NCBI GenBank assembly: GCA_905480215.1
Contig: CAJQPL010000077.1
Span: 1 to 50,835, forward strand
Direction: 5' to 3'
From: an uncultured Woeseiaceae bacterium
GTDB lineage: Bacteria; Pseudomonadota; Gammaproteobacteria; Steroidobacterales; Woeseiaceae
DNA: 50,835 nt
In this document: in pieces, positions 42,760 through 50,835 of the stretch
Numbering within the stretch: the first letter of the stretch is position 1
Layout of the letters: every line of letters starts with the position of its first letter
Program-made: the position numbers and the translations under genes
Notes under the pieces: model-generated
What the model saw: the letters and a program-made list of their open reading frames with translations, nothing else
What the model was told of the DNA's origin: nothing
Databases searched by the model: none

Positions 42760-43737
42760 CTATCTAATTCGCAAAATCACCTTGCCGCGGGCACGACGTT
42801 CAGTGATCGCTGAAAATGCCTGCGTAAAATCATCCAATGAGTACGACTCGGTAACTTTCGGTGACAACGTGCCATTTTTCACCAGCTCCGCCAATTCCTG
42901 CATATTCTGAATTTGCAGTTTGGGGTTCTTCGCGGCCCACGTCCCCCACCATACTCCTACAATGCTCGCCTCTTTCAACAACGCAATATTGAGCGCAAAC
43001 TTTGGAATATCACCGCAGGCAAATCCAATTACCAGGTAGCGCCCATGCCAAGCCGTAGCCCGAAACGCCTGCTCGGCCAACTCACCGCCAACTGGGTCAT
43101 AGACGACATCCGCACCATTGCCAGCAGTCATTTCCTTGACAGTTTCCTTGAGCGGCTGCGTTGAATAATTGATGCACTCATCCGCGCCGGCCGCGCGTGC
43201 GAACTCGAGTTTTTCATCGCTGCTTGCAGCCGCAATTACGCGCGCACCCATGGACTTGGCCAGTTCGACTGCCGTGATGCCGACCCCGCCAGCAGCGCCG
43301 AGGACCAGCACCGTCTCGCCCGCCTGCAAATTAGCGCTTTGGCGAAGCGCGTGATAGCTCGTGCCATAGGTAACTGTGAATCCCGCACCTTGCTCGAAAT
43401 TCAGCCCCTCTGGCAAATGCATAGTCGTGTTCTGATCTGCAATGCATTTTTCCGCAAATGCACCACCTTTCGAATTGAGGATGACTTTGTCACCCACCGA
43501 AAAGCGGCTGACGCCATCACCAATCGCTGCAACAACACCCGCTGCTTCGTTGCCAGGTACGAATGGTGGCGGAGTTTTCACCTGATACTTGCCCGCAATT
43601 GCCAACACATCGGGAAAGTTGATACCCGCAGCCGCAACATCGACCAGAACCTGGTTGCTGGCTGCTACAGGATCATCCAGTTCTTCAATGAGCATGGACT
43701 CCGGTGGTCCATATTCTTTACAAACCAGCGCGCGCAT
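42760..43737 (-). CDS. NADPH:quinone oxidoreductase-family protein (zinc-free MDR)
   Basis: A 325-residue medium-chain dehydrogenase/reductase. It lacks the zinc ligands of alcohol dehydrogenases. The Rossmann glycine motif is VLGAAGGVGITAVELAK, preceded by TVTYGTSYHAL, and the middle has ADVVYDPVGGELAEQAF. It reduces quinones or enoyl-type double bonds with NADPH. Its ATG abuts the thiolase stop codon with no gap. In this operon it may act as an enoyl-CoA or enone reductase supporting beta-oxidation of an unsaturated or oxygenated substrate, which is inference. Confidence 0.88.
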   Translation of the reverse strand: MRALVCKEYGPPESMLIEELDDPVAASNQVLVDVAAAGINFPDVLAIAGKYQVKTPPPFVPGNEAAGVVAAIGDGVSRFSVGDKVILNSKGGAFAEKCIADQNTTMHLPEGLNFEQGAGFTVTYGTSYHALRQSANLQAGETVLVLGAAGGVGITAVELAKSMGARVIAAASSDEKLEFARAAGADECINYSTQPLKETVKEMTAGNGADVVYDPVGGELAEQAFRATAWHGRYLVIGFACGDIPKFALNIALLKEASIVGVWWGTWAAKNPKLQIQNMQELAELVKNGTLSPKVTESYSLDDFTQAFSAITERRARGKVILRIR

Positions 43738-44919
43738 TTACGCAACCTCAAACAACGAGGCTGCACCTTGCCCACCACCGACACACATTGTACAAACAAC
43801 GTACTTCGCGCCGCGTCGCTTACCTTCGATCAGCGCGTGACCAACCAAACGAGCACCCGACATACCGTACGGATGGCCTATTGATATAGCGCCTCCATCG
43901 ACGTTCAGCTTGTCATTCGGAATCCCCAACTTGTCGCGGCAATAAAGTGCCTGCACAGCAAACGCCTCATTCAATTCCCAAAGACCGATGTCGTCCATGG
44001 TCAAGCCATTGCGCTGCAATAATCTGGGAATGGCATAGATCGGACCAATACCCATTTCGTCGGGCTCGCAACCGGCAACCGCTGTACCACGGTAAATGCC
44101 GAGCGGCGAGAGGCCGCGTTTTTCAGCCAGACTCGCTTCCATCAAAACAGATGCAGAAGCACCATCAGAAAGCTGACTCGCATTGCCGGCTGTGATCATG
44201 CCACCTTCGCGAACCGGCTTTAGACCCGTCAGACCTTCAAGATTGGTCGAAGGACGATTGCCCTCATCTTTCTCCAGGACGACGTCTTCGAAACTGATTT
44301 CCTTCGTTTCCCGATCCATGACGCCCTTGTTTGAGGGCAACGCTACGATCTCGTCGTCAAACCTACCTGCTTCCTGGCCGGCCGCTGTACGTTGTTGGCT
44401 TTGCAGCGCATATTCGTCCATAGCGTCGCGGGAGATACCATAGCGCTCAGCAACCACCTCGGCGGTATCGATCATCGGCATGTAAACGTGCTCATGCATT
44501 GCCAGCAAACGAGGGTCTTGAAGCCGATACTGATTCATGTGCTCGTTTTGCACCAAGCTGATGGAATCCAATCCACCACCCACCATCACGTCGACGCCAT
44601 CGTTGACAATCGTTTTCGCCGCATGCGCGATTGCCATCATTCCAGAGGAACACTGACGATCAACCGTCATGCCGGCAGTGGTTACCGGGAGTCCCGCCGC
44701 CAATGCGATTAGACGAGCTATGTTGCCGCCCTGAGTGCCTTGCGTCAGCACGCAACCCATGATGACGTCTTCAACTTCCGCAGGATCAATTCCCGCACGC
44801 TCAACTGCATGTTTGACCGCGTGGCCACCAAGCGTCGGCGAATCTGTATTGTTGAATGCGCCACGATAGGCCTTGCCAATTGGCGTACGTGCCGTTGATA
44901 CGATTACTGCTTCTCTCAT
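43738..44919 (-). CDS. Acetyl-CoA C-acyltransferase (thiolase)
   Basis: A 393-residue thiolase of normal length. The nucleophile Cys is in [16 protein letters not shown] (near 88), the His in [16 protein letters not shown] and [16 protein letters not shown], and the second catalytic Cys in [12 protein letters not shown]. It cleaves 3-oxoacyl-CoA with CoA to give acetyl-CoA, the last step of each beta-oxidation cycle. It sits between an SDR (22-base gap) and the quinone oxidoreductase (no gap). The degradative direction is inferred from the acyl-CoA dehydrogenases in the same unit. Confidence 0.93.
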   Translation of the reverse strand: MREAVIVSTARTPIGKAYRGAFNNTDSPTLGGHAVKHAVERAGIDPAEVEDVIMGCVLTQGTQGGNIARLIALAAGLPVTTAGMTVDRQCSSGMMAIAHAAKTIVNDGVDVMVGGGLDSISLVQNEHMNQYRLQDPRLLAMHEHVYMPMIDTAEVVAERYGISRDAMDEYALQSQQRTAAGQEAGRFDDEIVALPSNKGVMDRETKEISFEDVVLEKDEGNRPSTNLEGLTGLKPVREGGMITAGNASQLSDGASASVLMEASLAEKRGLSPLGIYRGTAVAGCEPDEMGIGPIYAIPRLLQRNGLTMDDIGLWELNEAFAVQALYCRDKLGIPNDKLNVDGGAISIGHPYGMSGARLVGHALIEGKRRGAKYVVCTMCVGGGQGAASLFEVA

Positions 44920-44941
44920 TGCTAACTCTCTTCTTATAAAA

Positions 44942-45850
44942 TCAATTTAGGTCCAGGCCGAGTTTATCCGCTGCCTGAGTTGCAAATTTGTTGGGCTGTT
45001 CGAAACCGGCTTTGAGTTCGCGCATCCCGTCTTCACTATCTATCCTCGCCCACGCGGCCGCAACCCCCTCGGGCGTAACATCATCCGGTGCCAGGCTAAG
45101 GCCTTCAGTTTCAAATCCCTTGAATACGGCGAAACTGCCGCCGCCGGCGCTCAATACTTTGCGACTTGGGGCATCCGGCGCAGACAGGAATACTACCCCA
45201 GGACTGACTGACGCGGGATCCATTAGTTTGAAAACGGCTTCCGGAAACAATCCTTCGGTCATCGCTGTGCCTGCCGTCGGTGCGAGGCAGTTGACACGTA
45301 TGTCGTATTTAGCGCCTTCCAGATGCAGTGTGTTCATAAATCCGACCATCGCCATTTTGGCAGCGCCATAATTGGACTGACCAAAATTACCGTACAAACC
45401 GGAGCTCGAACTGGTCAATATAATACGGCCATACTTTTGCTCGCGCATGATCTCCCAAACCGCTTTGCTGCAATTCGCCGAGCCCATTAGGTGTACATCG
45501 ATGACAAGGCGAAAATCGTCCATCGACATCTTCTGAAAAGTCTTGTCACGCAATATGCCGGCATTGTTGACGAGGATATCGACGCGGCCCCACTTTTCCA
45601 TGGCCGCTGCAACCATGTCTTCAACCTGTTCAAAATTAGCGACGTTCGCGCCATTCGCCATCGCCACGCCACCGGCGGCCTCAATTTCCGCTACTACCGC
45701 AGCGGCATTTTCCGAGTGGCCACTGGCATCACCCAGGTCGTTGACCACAAGCATCGCACCACGTTCTGCCAACGCTATCGCATGACAGCGTCCCAAGCCC
45801 TGACCTGCGCCTGTCACTATCGCGACCTGACCATCCAATCTAATACTCAT
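44942..45850 (-). CDS. SDR-family 3-hydroxyacyl-CoA dehydrogenase (MFE-2-like)
   Basis: A 302-residue short-chain dehydrogenase. The NAD-binding TGAGQGLGR, the NNAGILRD motif, and the catalytic Ser/Tyr/Lys in [22 protein letters not shown] are intact. The [15 protein letters not shown] segment and the C-terminal tail of about 60 residues are typical of the dehydrogenase part of peroxisomal-type multifunctional enzyme 2. It would oxidise a 3-hydroxyacyl-CoA. No hydratase gene is in the operon, so that step must be encoded elsewhere. Related proteins work in steroid side-chain degradation. Confidence 0.88.
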   Translation of the reverse strand: MSIRLDGQVAIVTGAGQGLGRCHAIALAERGAMLVVNDLGDASGHSENAAAVVAEIEAAGGVAMANGANVANFEQVEDMVAAAMEKWGRVDILVNNAGILRDKTFQKMSMDDFRLVIDVHLMGSANCSKAVWEIMREQKYGRIILTSSSSGLYGNFGQSNYGAAKMAMVGFMNTLHLEGAKYDIRVNCLAPTAGTAMTEGLFPEAVFKLMDPASVSPGVVFLSAPDAPSRKVLSAGGGSFAVFKGFETEGLSLAPDDVTPEGVAAAWARIDSEDGMRELKAGFEQPNKFATQAADKLGLDLN

Positions 45851-45879
45851 GATTATCCTTAATTATTGTCTTATCTTAA

Positions 45880-46992
45880 TTAGTAGCCGCTGAGCTTCGC
45901 GTATCGATCCAAGTGAAAATACCGATCTCCGTACAGCGCTTCAACTATCTGGCAACGTTTTAGGAAGAAACCTATTTCACACTCATCGGTCATCCCCATG
46001 CCACCGTGCATTTGTATGCCTTCTGTTGCGGCGAGATGCGCTGTTTCGGCCAGCTTGGCCTTCGCCATACTGGCAATCGCAGCGATGTCCTCGGTTCCGG
46101 CATCGAGTTCACGTAATGCATGCAGCACAACCGACTTACATAGCTCGATTTCGGTGTAGAGATTGGCAGCCCGATGCGCAAGACCCTGGAATACACCAAT
46201 CGCAACACCAAACTGTTTGCGATCTTTGAGATAGGTCATCGTGCGTTCCAACACTTCCTGGGCTATTCCCAGCAATTCCGCGGCTTGTCCTATTCGTGCA
46301 ACATCGAGCATGAACTCAAGGCCGTCGGGCATTGCCAGTTCTGCCGCCGCGGACACTTCGACGTCCGCAAAGAGCACGGTCGCTGCTTTATGGGTGTCGA
46401 GATGCGAAACCGTGTCCACCTTAACGCCGGTAGCATTTGCCGACACCAGAAAGAGTCCGGTACTTTCATCAGACTTGCGGGCAGCCACGATAAACGTATT
46501 CGCAAAACCACCGTCGACTACCGCAACCTTGCTACCGTTCAGGGAATAATTGCCAGCAGCCTCTACCGCGACAGTATTGCAGCTCGTCGGATCGTGCTGC
46601 GTGCCTTCATCAACTGCGAGCGCCAGTAAATGCTCACCGCTCGCCAAGGCAGGCAAGTATGTCGCTTTTTGGTCATCACTACCGTGGCGTGTGATAAGCG
46701 CTGCAGCCACCATTGAACTCGACAACAGCGGAGTTGGCGTTAGCGTTCGACCACTCTCCTCGAGTAGCAAGCCGATTCCGGCAAACCCATAACCTAAACC
46801 GCCATGTTCTTCCGCAACGACAATAGCGGCCCATCCCATATCGACAATTTCAGCCCAGAGCTCGCTTGAATAACCAACGCTATTGCCAGCGTCACGCAAT
46901 GATCGCAGGTGTTCGACCGGCGCTCTCGCTGTCAGAAAGTCGCGAGCGGCATCACGCAGCATGACCTGTTCTTCATTCAGTACTAAAGCCAT
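45880..46992 (-). CDS. Acyl-CoA dehydrogenase, probable non-catalytic partner subunit
   Basis: A 370-residue acyl-CoA dehydrogenase-fold protein. The N- and middle domains are recognisable (VVAEEHGGLGYGFAGIGLLLEE, LLGIAQEVLERTMTYLKDRKQFGVAIGVFQ, GIQMHGGMGMTDE). The C-terminus reads VEALYGDRYFHLDRYA where catalytic members have an EGT-x-x-I-Q motif, so the usual base is missing. That pattern is known from subunits of heteromeric acyl-CoA dehydrogenases such as the ChsE- and FadE-type pairs. It lies nine bases after the second dehydrogenase gene, which keeps the motif. Confidence 0.88.
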   Translation of the reverse strand: MALVLNEEQVMLRDAARDFLTARAPVEHLRSLRDAGNSVGYSSELWAEIVDMGWAAIVVAEEHGGLGYGFAGIGLLLEESGRTLTPTPLLSSSMVAAALITRHGSDDQKATYLPALASGEHLLALAVDEGTQHDPTSCNTVAVEAAGNYSLNGSKVAVVDGGFANTFIVAARKSDESTGLFLVSANATGVKVDTVSHLDTHKAATVLFADVEVSAAAELAMPDGLEFMLDVARIGQAAELLGIAQEVLERTMTYLKDRKQFGVAIGVFQGLAHRAANLYTEIELCKSVVLHALRELDAGTEDIAAIASMAKAKLAETAHLAATEGIQMHGGMGMTDECEIGFFLKRCQIVEALYGDRYFHLDRYAKLSGY

Positions 46993-47001
46993 TGTGTCGC
47001 C

Positions 47002-48183
47002 CTACCCCGGCAAGCCAAGAATTCTCTTGGCAATAATGTTGAGTTGAATTTCTGAGGTTCCGCCTTCGATTGAGTTGCCTTTAGTGCGCAACCATGATTT
47101 CGGCAACAGTCCGTCAGCATTTTCGCCACCATCCCAGTCAAGCGCATCGAGGCCGCCGATAGCCATCAACAATTCGTAGCGACGCATATTCAATTCCGTA
47201 CCGAAATACTTAAACATCGAAGACTGTGCACCGAGACTTGCACCTGCTTTCACTTCGTCGCGCGCTCGCTGAATCGTTAGATCAAGTGCGATCTCATCGA
47301 TCTCAAGTTTTGCGATATCCGATCGCAGCATTGTGTTTTTCAACACGCCGTTGTTCAACCCCATCTTCCGCACAGCAATCTCTGAGATTGAAGCCGAACC
47401 CGCCTCAGAGACCCCAGATTCGCCAATCATCTCGCGCTCGTGAGTCAACAGGTACTTGGCAACCGTCCAACCTTTGTTTACTTCTCCAACGACCTGGTCT
47501 TTCTCGACACGAACATCGTCGAAAAACGTTTCAGTGAACGGGGACGCGCCGCTAATCAACAATATTGGCTTGGTAGAAACACCCGGGGTCGCCATATCAA
47601 ACAACACGAAGCTGATGCCTTCGTGCTTACGCGCCTCTGAGTCGGTGCGCACCAGGCAAAACATCCAGTCACCCTTGTCTCCGTAGGATGTCCAGATTTT
47701 GGAACCATTGACCTTGTAATGATCGCCATGGTCATCCGCTCGAGTCTGCAAGCTCGCAAGATCAGAGCCCGCATTAGGTTCGCTATAGCCCTGCGCCCAA
47801 CGAATTTCGCCGCGAACAATTGGAGGTATGTGCTGTTGTCGTAGCGCCTCAGTTCCGAACTTGAGCAGTGCAGGTCCGAGCATCGATATGCCGAAACTCA
47901 TTAATGCCGGGCGCGCATGAATTCGTGATAGTTCGTCTGCAAGAACTTTGGCGTGCTCGCGATCAAGACCGCCGCCACCATATTCAGCTGGCCAGGTTGG
48001 CACTGTCCAGCCACGACTGGCCATACGCTGTAACCACAAGCGCTGCTCATCACTCGTAAACTTTGCGTTACGGCCACCCCAACATATGTCGTCGTCGCTT
48101 TCGTAGGGTGTACGCATCGATTTTGGACAATTTTCTTCTAACCAATCTCGTGTTTCGAGACGAAAGGATTCCAGATCGGACAT
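47002..48183 (-). CDS. Acyl-CoA dehydrogenase, catalytic subunit
   Basis: A 393-residue enzyme. FAD and substrate motifs are RWAQGYSEPNAGSDLASLQT, VNGSKIWTSYGDKGDW and the C-terminal SIEGGTSEIQLNIIAKRILG, which holds the catalytic Glu. It removes two hydrogens from acyl-CoA and passes electrons to ETF. Being first in an operon with a paralogue that has lost the Glu, it is likely the active half of an alpha2-beta2 enzyme. Such enzymes suit bulky or cyclic acyl-CoA substrates. The N-terminal part (ENCPKSMRTPYESDDDICWGG) is typical of this subgroup. Confidence 0.9.
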   Translation of the reverse strand: MSDLESFRLETRDWLEENCPKSMRTPYESDDDICWGGRNAKFTSDEQRLWLQRMASRGWTVPTWPAEYGGGGLDREHAKVLADELSRIHARPALMSFGISMLGPALLKFGTEALRQQHIPPIVRGEIRWAQGYSEPNAGSDLASLQTRADDHGDHYKVNGSKIWTSYGDKGDWMFCLVRTDSEARKHEGISFVLFDMATPGVSTKPILLISGASPFTETFFDDVRVEKDQVVGEVNKGWTVAKYLLTHEREMIGESGVSEAGSASISEIAVRKMGLNNGVLKNTMLRSDIAKLEIDEIALDLTIQRARDEVKAGASLGAQSSMFKYFGTELNMRRYELLMAIGGLDALDWDGGENADGLLPKSWLRTKGNSIEGGTSEIQLNIIAKRILGLPG

Positions 48184-48299
48184 AGTGATTTTTACCTTAG
48201 GTTTTGCGGTAGATCAAAACGCTCAATTCGATTGTGGCGTTAATTGTAAGCCTTGCATGGCCTTAATGTCTGTCTCGCACGCGACAGACGGGGCGGCAC

Positions 48300-48331
48300 A
48301 AAAAAAGCCGCACTGACAGAGTCAGTGCGGC
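48300..48331 (-). terminator. Rho-independent terminator of the TonB-dependent receptor gene
   Basis: On the minus strand a perfect 11-base-pair stem GCCGCACTGAC / GTCAGTGCGGC with a 3-base loop is followed by seven T residues, 18 bases past the receptor stop codon. It separates the receptor from the beta-oxidation operon. Confidence 0.92.
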
Positions 48332-48349
48332 GTTCGTCTTGATAGCTTG

Positions 48350-50835
48350 CTACTGGAAGTTTTTACGGAACGTAATACCCCAGGTCGCGGGATCATGTGG
48401 ATAGGCGTTTAGCTTGCCGTCCTGAACCGGAACATCGAATACGGTTTCGTAGAACTCTTCGTCAGTAATATTCTTACCCCATAATGACAGCTCTGCATCG
48501 ATATTCTCGAAGATCAGGCCAACACGTGCGTTGAAACGATTAAAGTCATCGCGAAGTTTCAGCGGATCATTGTTGCCATCAGTGATGGTATCGGAAATAC
48601 GCGTGCCTTCTGCACTTATGAACAAGCGCATAGAACTGCCAACCTGGAATTCCTGCCGAGCGCCCAGGTATATACTGTGCTCAGGGTTCGATGACACACG
48701 GCCGCCAGAGCGATCACAACCGGCCTGCCCTGGAGTTTCTCCTACATCAGGAATTCCGGTTTGCCAAGGCGTCGCGACCCAGCAAGGCCCGCTTGGGAAG
48801 TCCTCAAGGTCTGCTTTGTTATAGACATAGCTAAAATTAACGTTCAGGTTATCGGTCGGCAACCAGAGCATCTCAAGTTCAAGACCTTGAGTATCCGCAT
48901 TACCCGCGTTTGCCAGGAAGAAAGCTGCACCGACAAATGCGTTTGTTTGCAGATCTTCAACTTGCGTATCGTGAATAGCTACATTTAGCCGAATATTCTG
49001 ATTCGGAAACTCGGCTTTCATACCAATTTCTATAGCTTCAGAAGTTTCCGGCCCAAAAAATTGGTCAAACGCAGGATCAATTCGATCAGTATTGGTGCCG
49101 CCAGCCTTATAGCCCGTGCCCCAGGACGCATAAAACATGACATCGTCGCTGGCAAACCATGACAACTTAACGGTACCGGTAACTTGGTCATCTTCAAGAA
49201 CTTCCGTGCCACCTGCCTGCGGTGCGAGCGACGCCAATGTGTACAGTCCCCAACCCGGAACGTAGGTCGGACCGAATGCGCCTAATATAATGCCGGCATC
49301 GCCTGGATCAGCCGGGTTTAGGAGCCCAAGCTGCAACGCCCCCAAAGTTTGCAGGATCGCGTTGAAATCAGGTGGCGGCCCAAGTGGGTTATTCGTGTAG
49401 TTATAGATCATTTCCTTCGATTCGTCGGTATAGCGCAAGCCGGCGGTTAATGTCAGAACATCACTAAGCTCAAAATCGAACTGGCCGAACACAGCAACAC
49501 TTTCATGCTGTTGCTGCATATCGTCGGTGGCAAAAGCGCCATCCGGAAAACTTGCAGCGGTCGGCGGATAAGCACCACCCGTCGCTACACTGAATCCGTC
49601 AATTGCCGCCCTAAGCCCACCCAACAAAGGATCGAGGCCGAAAAAAGCGTCTGTGTCAGGGCGCAGAGTTAAGGTCGACAGATTATTCAGATCCTGCTCA
49701 AAATAGTACACACCGACCGTATAGTTACCCCCTTTACCGAACGTGCCATCGAGACGAAACTCCTGAGCAAACGAACTCTGATCTGACAGGTTTTGGTCTA
49801 ACAACAAATCACCCGCACCGAAGTCCGCGTCAATGAGGTCCGTACTATCGAAATTTCTTAGCGACGAAATTGACGTCAGCGTTGAATTCTCAAAATCGTA
49901 GTTAATCTCAAGCGAAAGGCCTGAATCTTCATTTGTCGATCTTGGCAATGCGTTTATCGCCATGATTCGCTCACCATATTGAGCGCTGGTAATGACTGGT
50001 AGCCCAAGGCCACCAAAAGCCGGTGGTGCAGCGATGAATGCGTCGGTACCCGACCTGGTGCCAGCTATATCTGAGAAGTTGTTGAGTCGCGGAAGTGCAG
50101 CGCAACAAATCTCGTCGATCTCGGAATAGTCGGCGATAATGCGAACTTCCAGTTTATCGCTCGGTGTCAACAGAAGTTGTGCACGAGCGCCGAAGCGATC
50201 TCGATCATTGATTACATCATTGCCCGCCGTGAGTTCCGAAACGGTGCCATCACGCGAGCCGGAAAATAAGCTCAAGCGGAGTGCTGCTTTATCTTCAGAC
50301 AGAGAAAAGTTACTTGCCGCTTTTAGGTTGAGCAAACCGTAGTCGCCCGCCGTTACTTCAAAATTAGCGTTTCTATCATGACTCGGCTTTACTGTGCGGA
50401 CAACCAGAGCGCCTGAAGGCGTATTCTTACCAAATAATGTGCCTTGAGGGCCGCGCAAAATTTCAACGGATTCGATATCGGCGAGGTCATTTATGACCGA
50501 GCTTTGCCGCGATCGGTAGACACCATCGACATAGATACCAACTGATGATTCCAGGCCAAAGTTCTGAGAGCTCGTGCCGATACCGCGAATACCGAAACTT
50601 GCGGTGGTCGAATTTTGGCTCTGATTGGAACGCAAGGTCGGCGCGATGGCTGCGAGATCTCGCAGATCCGTAATACCAGAATTCTGCAGCATGTCGCCCG
50701 TGTAAGCGGTCACCGCAACCGGAACATCCTGAAGATTCTGCTCGCGCTTTTGCGCTGTAACAACGATTTCTTCAAGCATCGAATCTTGCTGCGCGAAGAC
50801 ATTCGAGGCTGAAACCAGCATGCTGGCGCCTGCCA
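48350..50835 (-). CDS. TonB-dependent outer-membrane receptor (5' end outside window)
   Basis: At least 823 residues. The frame stays open to the window edge, and the visible start (A-G-A-S-M-L-V-S-A-S-N-V-F-A-Q) reads as the end of a signal peptide, so the true start lies beyond 50835. A TonB box (EEIVVTAQKREQ) is followed by the plug domain (DVPVAVTAYTGD, RGPQGTLFGKNTPSGALV) and the beta-barrel, ending in the terminal Phe-Gln pair of WGITFRKNFQ that approximates the usual C-terminal aromatic signature. It imports a large or scarce ligand across the outer membrane using TonB energy. The type is that seen for sterols, carbohydrates and other non-siderophore ligands, and the neighbouring beta-oxidation operon suggests a hydrophobic substrate. 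Confidence 0.92.
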   Translation of the reverse strand, partial: AGASMLVSASNVFAQQDSMLEEIVVTAQKREQNLQDVPVAVTAYTGDMLQNSGITDLRDLAAIAPTLRSNQSQNSTTASFGIRGIGTSSQNFGLESSVGIYVDGVYRSRQSSVINDLADIESVEILRGPQGTLFGKNTPSGALVVRTVKPSHDRNANFEVTAGDYGLLNLKAASNFSLSEDKAALRLSLFSGSRDGTVSELTAGNDVINDRDRFGARAQLLLTPSDKLEVRIIADYSEIDEICCAALPRLNNFSDIAGTRSGTDAFIAAPPAFGGLGLPVITSAQYGERIMAINALPRSTNEDSGLSLEINYDFENSTLTSISSLRNFDSTDLIDADFGAGDLLLDQNLSDQSSFAQEFRLDGTFGKGGNYTVGVYYFEQDLNNLSTLTLRPDTDAFFGLDPLLGGLRAAIDGFSVATGGAYPPTAASFPDGAFATDDMQQQHESVAVFGQFDFELSDVLTLTAGLRYTDESKEMIYNYTNNPLGPPPDFNAILQTLGALQLGLLNPADPGDAGIILGAFGPTYVPGWGLYTLASLAPQAGGTEVLEDDQVTGTVKLSWFASDDVMFYASWGTGYKAGGTNTDRIDPAFDQFFGPETSEAIEIGMKAEFPNQNIRLNVAIHDTQVEDLQTNAFVGAAFFLANAGNADTQGLELEMLWLPTDNLNVNFSYVYNKADLEDFPSGPCWVATPWQTGIPDVGETPGQAGCDRSGGRVSSNPEHSIYLGARQEFQVGSSMRLFISAEGTRISDTITDGNNDPLKLRDDFNRFNARVGLIFENIDAELSLWGKNITDEEFYETVFDVPVQDGKLNAYPHDPATWGITFRKNFQ

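Overview
The window is a dense bacterial chromosome segment with no gene-free stretch over 300 bases and no rRNA, tRNA, insertion sequence or CRISPR array that I could see. Outer-membrane biogenesis genes (TonB-dependent receptor, lipoproteins with lipoboxes, OmpA), a CtaA/COX15 heme A synthase, a sodium-pumping oxaloacetate decarboxylase and multi-gene beta-oxidation point to an aerobic, probably marine, gammaproteobacterium. A Woeseia/Steroidobacter-like lineage is my guess from gene content, not a computed placement.

Layout. 1-2.5 kb: a short orphan ORF, an orphan ParA ATPase, a PLP-dependent threonine/serine dehydratase and a pterin carbinolamine dehydratase. 2.6-17.5 kb (minus strand, read from 17466 down to 2596): the most unusual part, a run of 12 genes encoding two Ser/Thr kinases, a PP2C phosphatase, two FHA proteins (one joined to an Hsp70-like domain, one to PEGA repeats and an FGE/SUMF1-like domain), an ExbB/MotA-type proton channel protein, two VWA proteins with an ExbD-like N-terminal anchor, two lipoproteins, a small acidic exported protein and an OmpA-like protein. 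Glycerol kinase and a hot-dog thioesterase lie directly upstream on the same strand (17.5-19.5 kb). 19.6-25 kb: redoxin, DUF2461, a DUF7009-like protein, cold-shock protein, FMN-dependent 2-hydroxyacid dehydrogenase, heme A synthase and branched-chain aminotransferase. 25-28.7 kb: an XRE-cupin regulator divergent from a beta-alanine:pyruvate aminotransferase and a CoA-acylating semialdehyde dehydrogenase, which together form a beta-alanine-to-acetyl-CoA route. 28.8-35.6 kb: M20 dipeptidase, DPM1-like glycosyltransferase, oadGAB, a lipoprotein hydrolase and a DUF4124 protein. 35.7-40 kb: M1 aminopeptidase, ApbE, FKBP and ribokinase-like kinase. 40-50.8 kb (minus strand): a DmdC-type acyl-CoA dehydrogenase, GST, then a five-gene beta-oxidation operon (two acyl-CoA dehydrogenases, SDR, thiolase, quinone oxidoreductase) and a TonB-dependent receptor cut by the window edge.

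Working model for the 2.6-17.5 kb operon (inference): the ExbB/MotA-like protein and the two VWA proteins form a proton-driven stator-like complex in the inner membrane. Each VWA protein has a single N-terminal membrane segment preceded by an F-L-D motif like that of ExbD/TolR, and would project a metal-binding VWA domain into the periplasm. Cytoplasmic kinases, the PP2C phosphatase and FHA modules would switch the complex by reversible phosphorylation, while OmpA and the lipoproteins would connect it to peptidoglycan and the outer membrane. I know of no named system with exactly this composition. Zorya, T6SS-PpkA/PppA/FHA and TerY-P modules share parts of it, but their defining genes are absent here.
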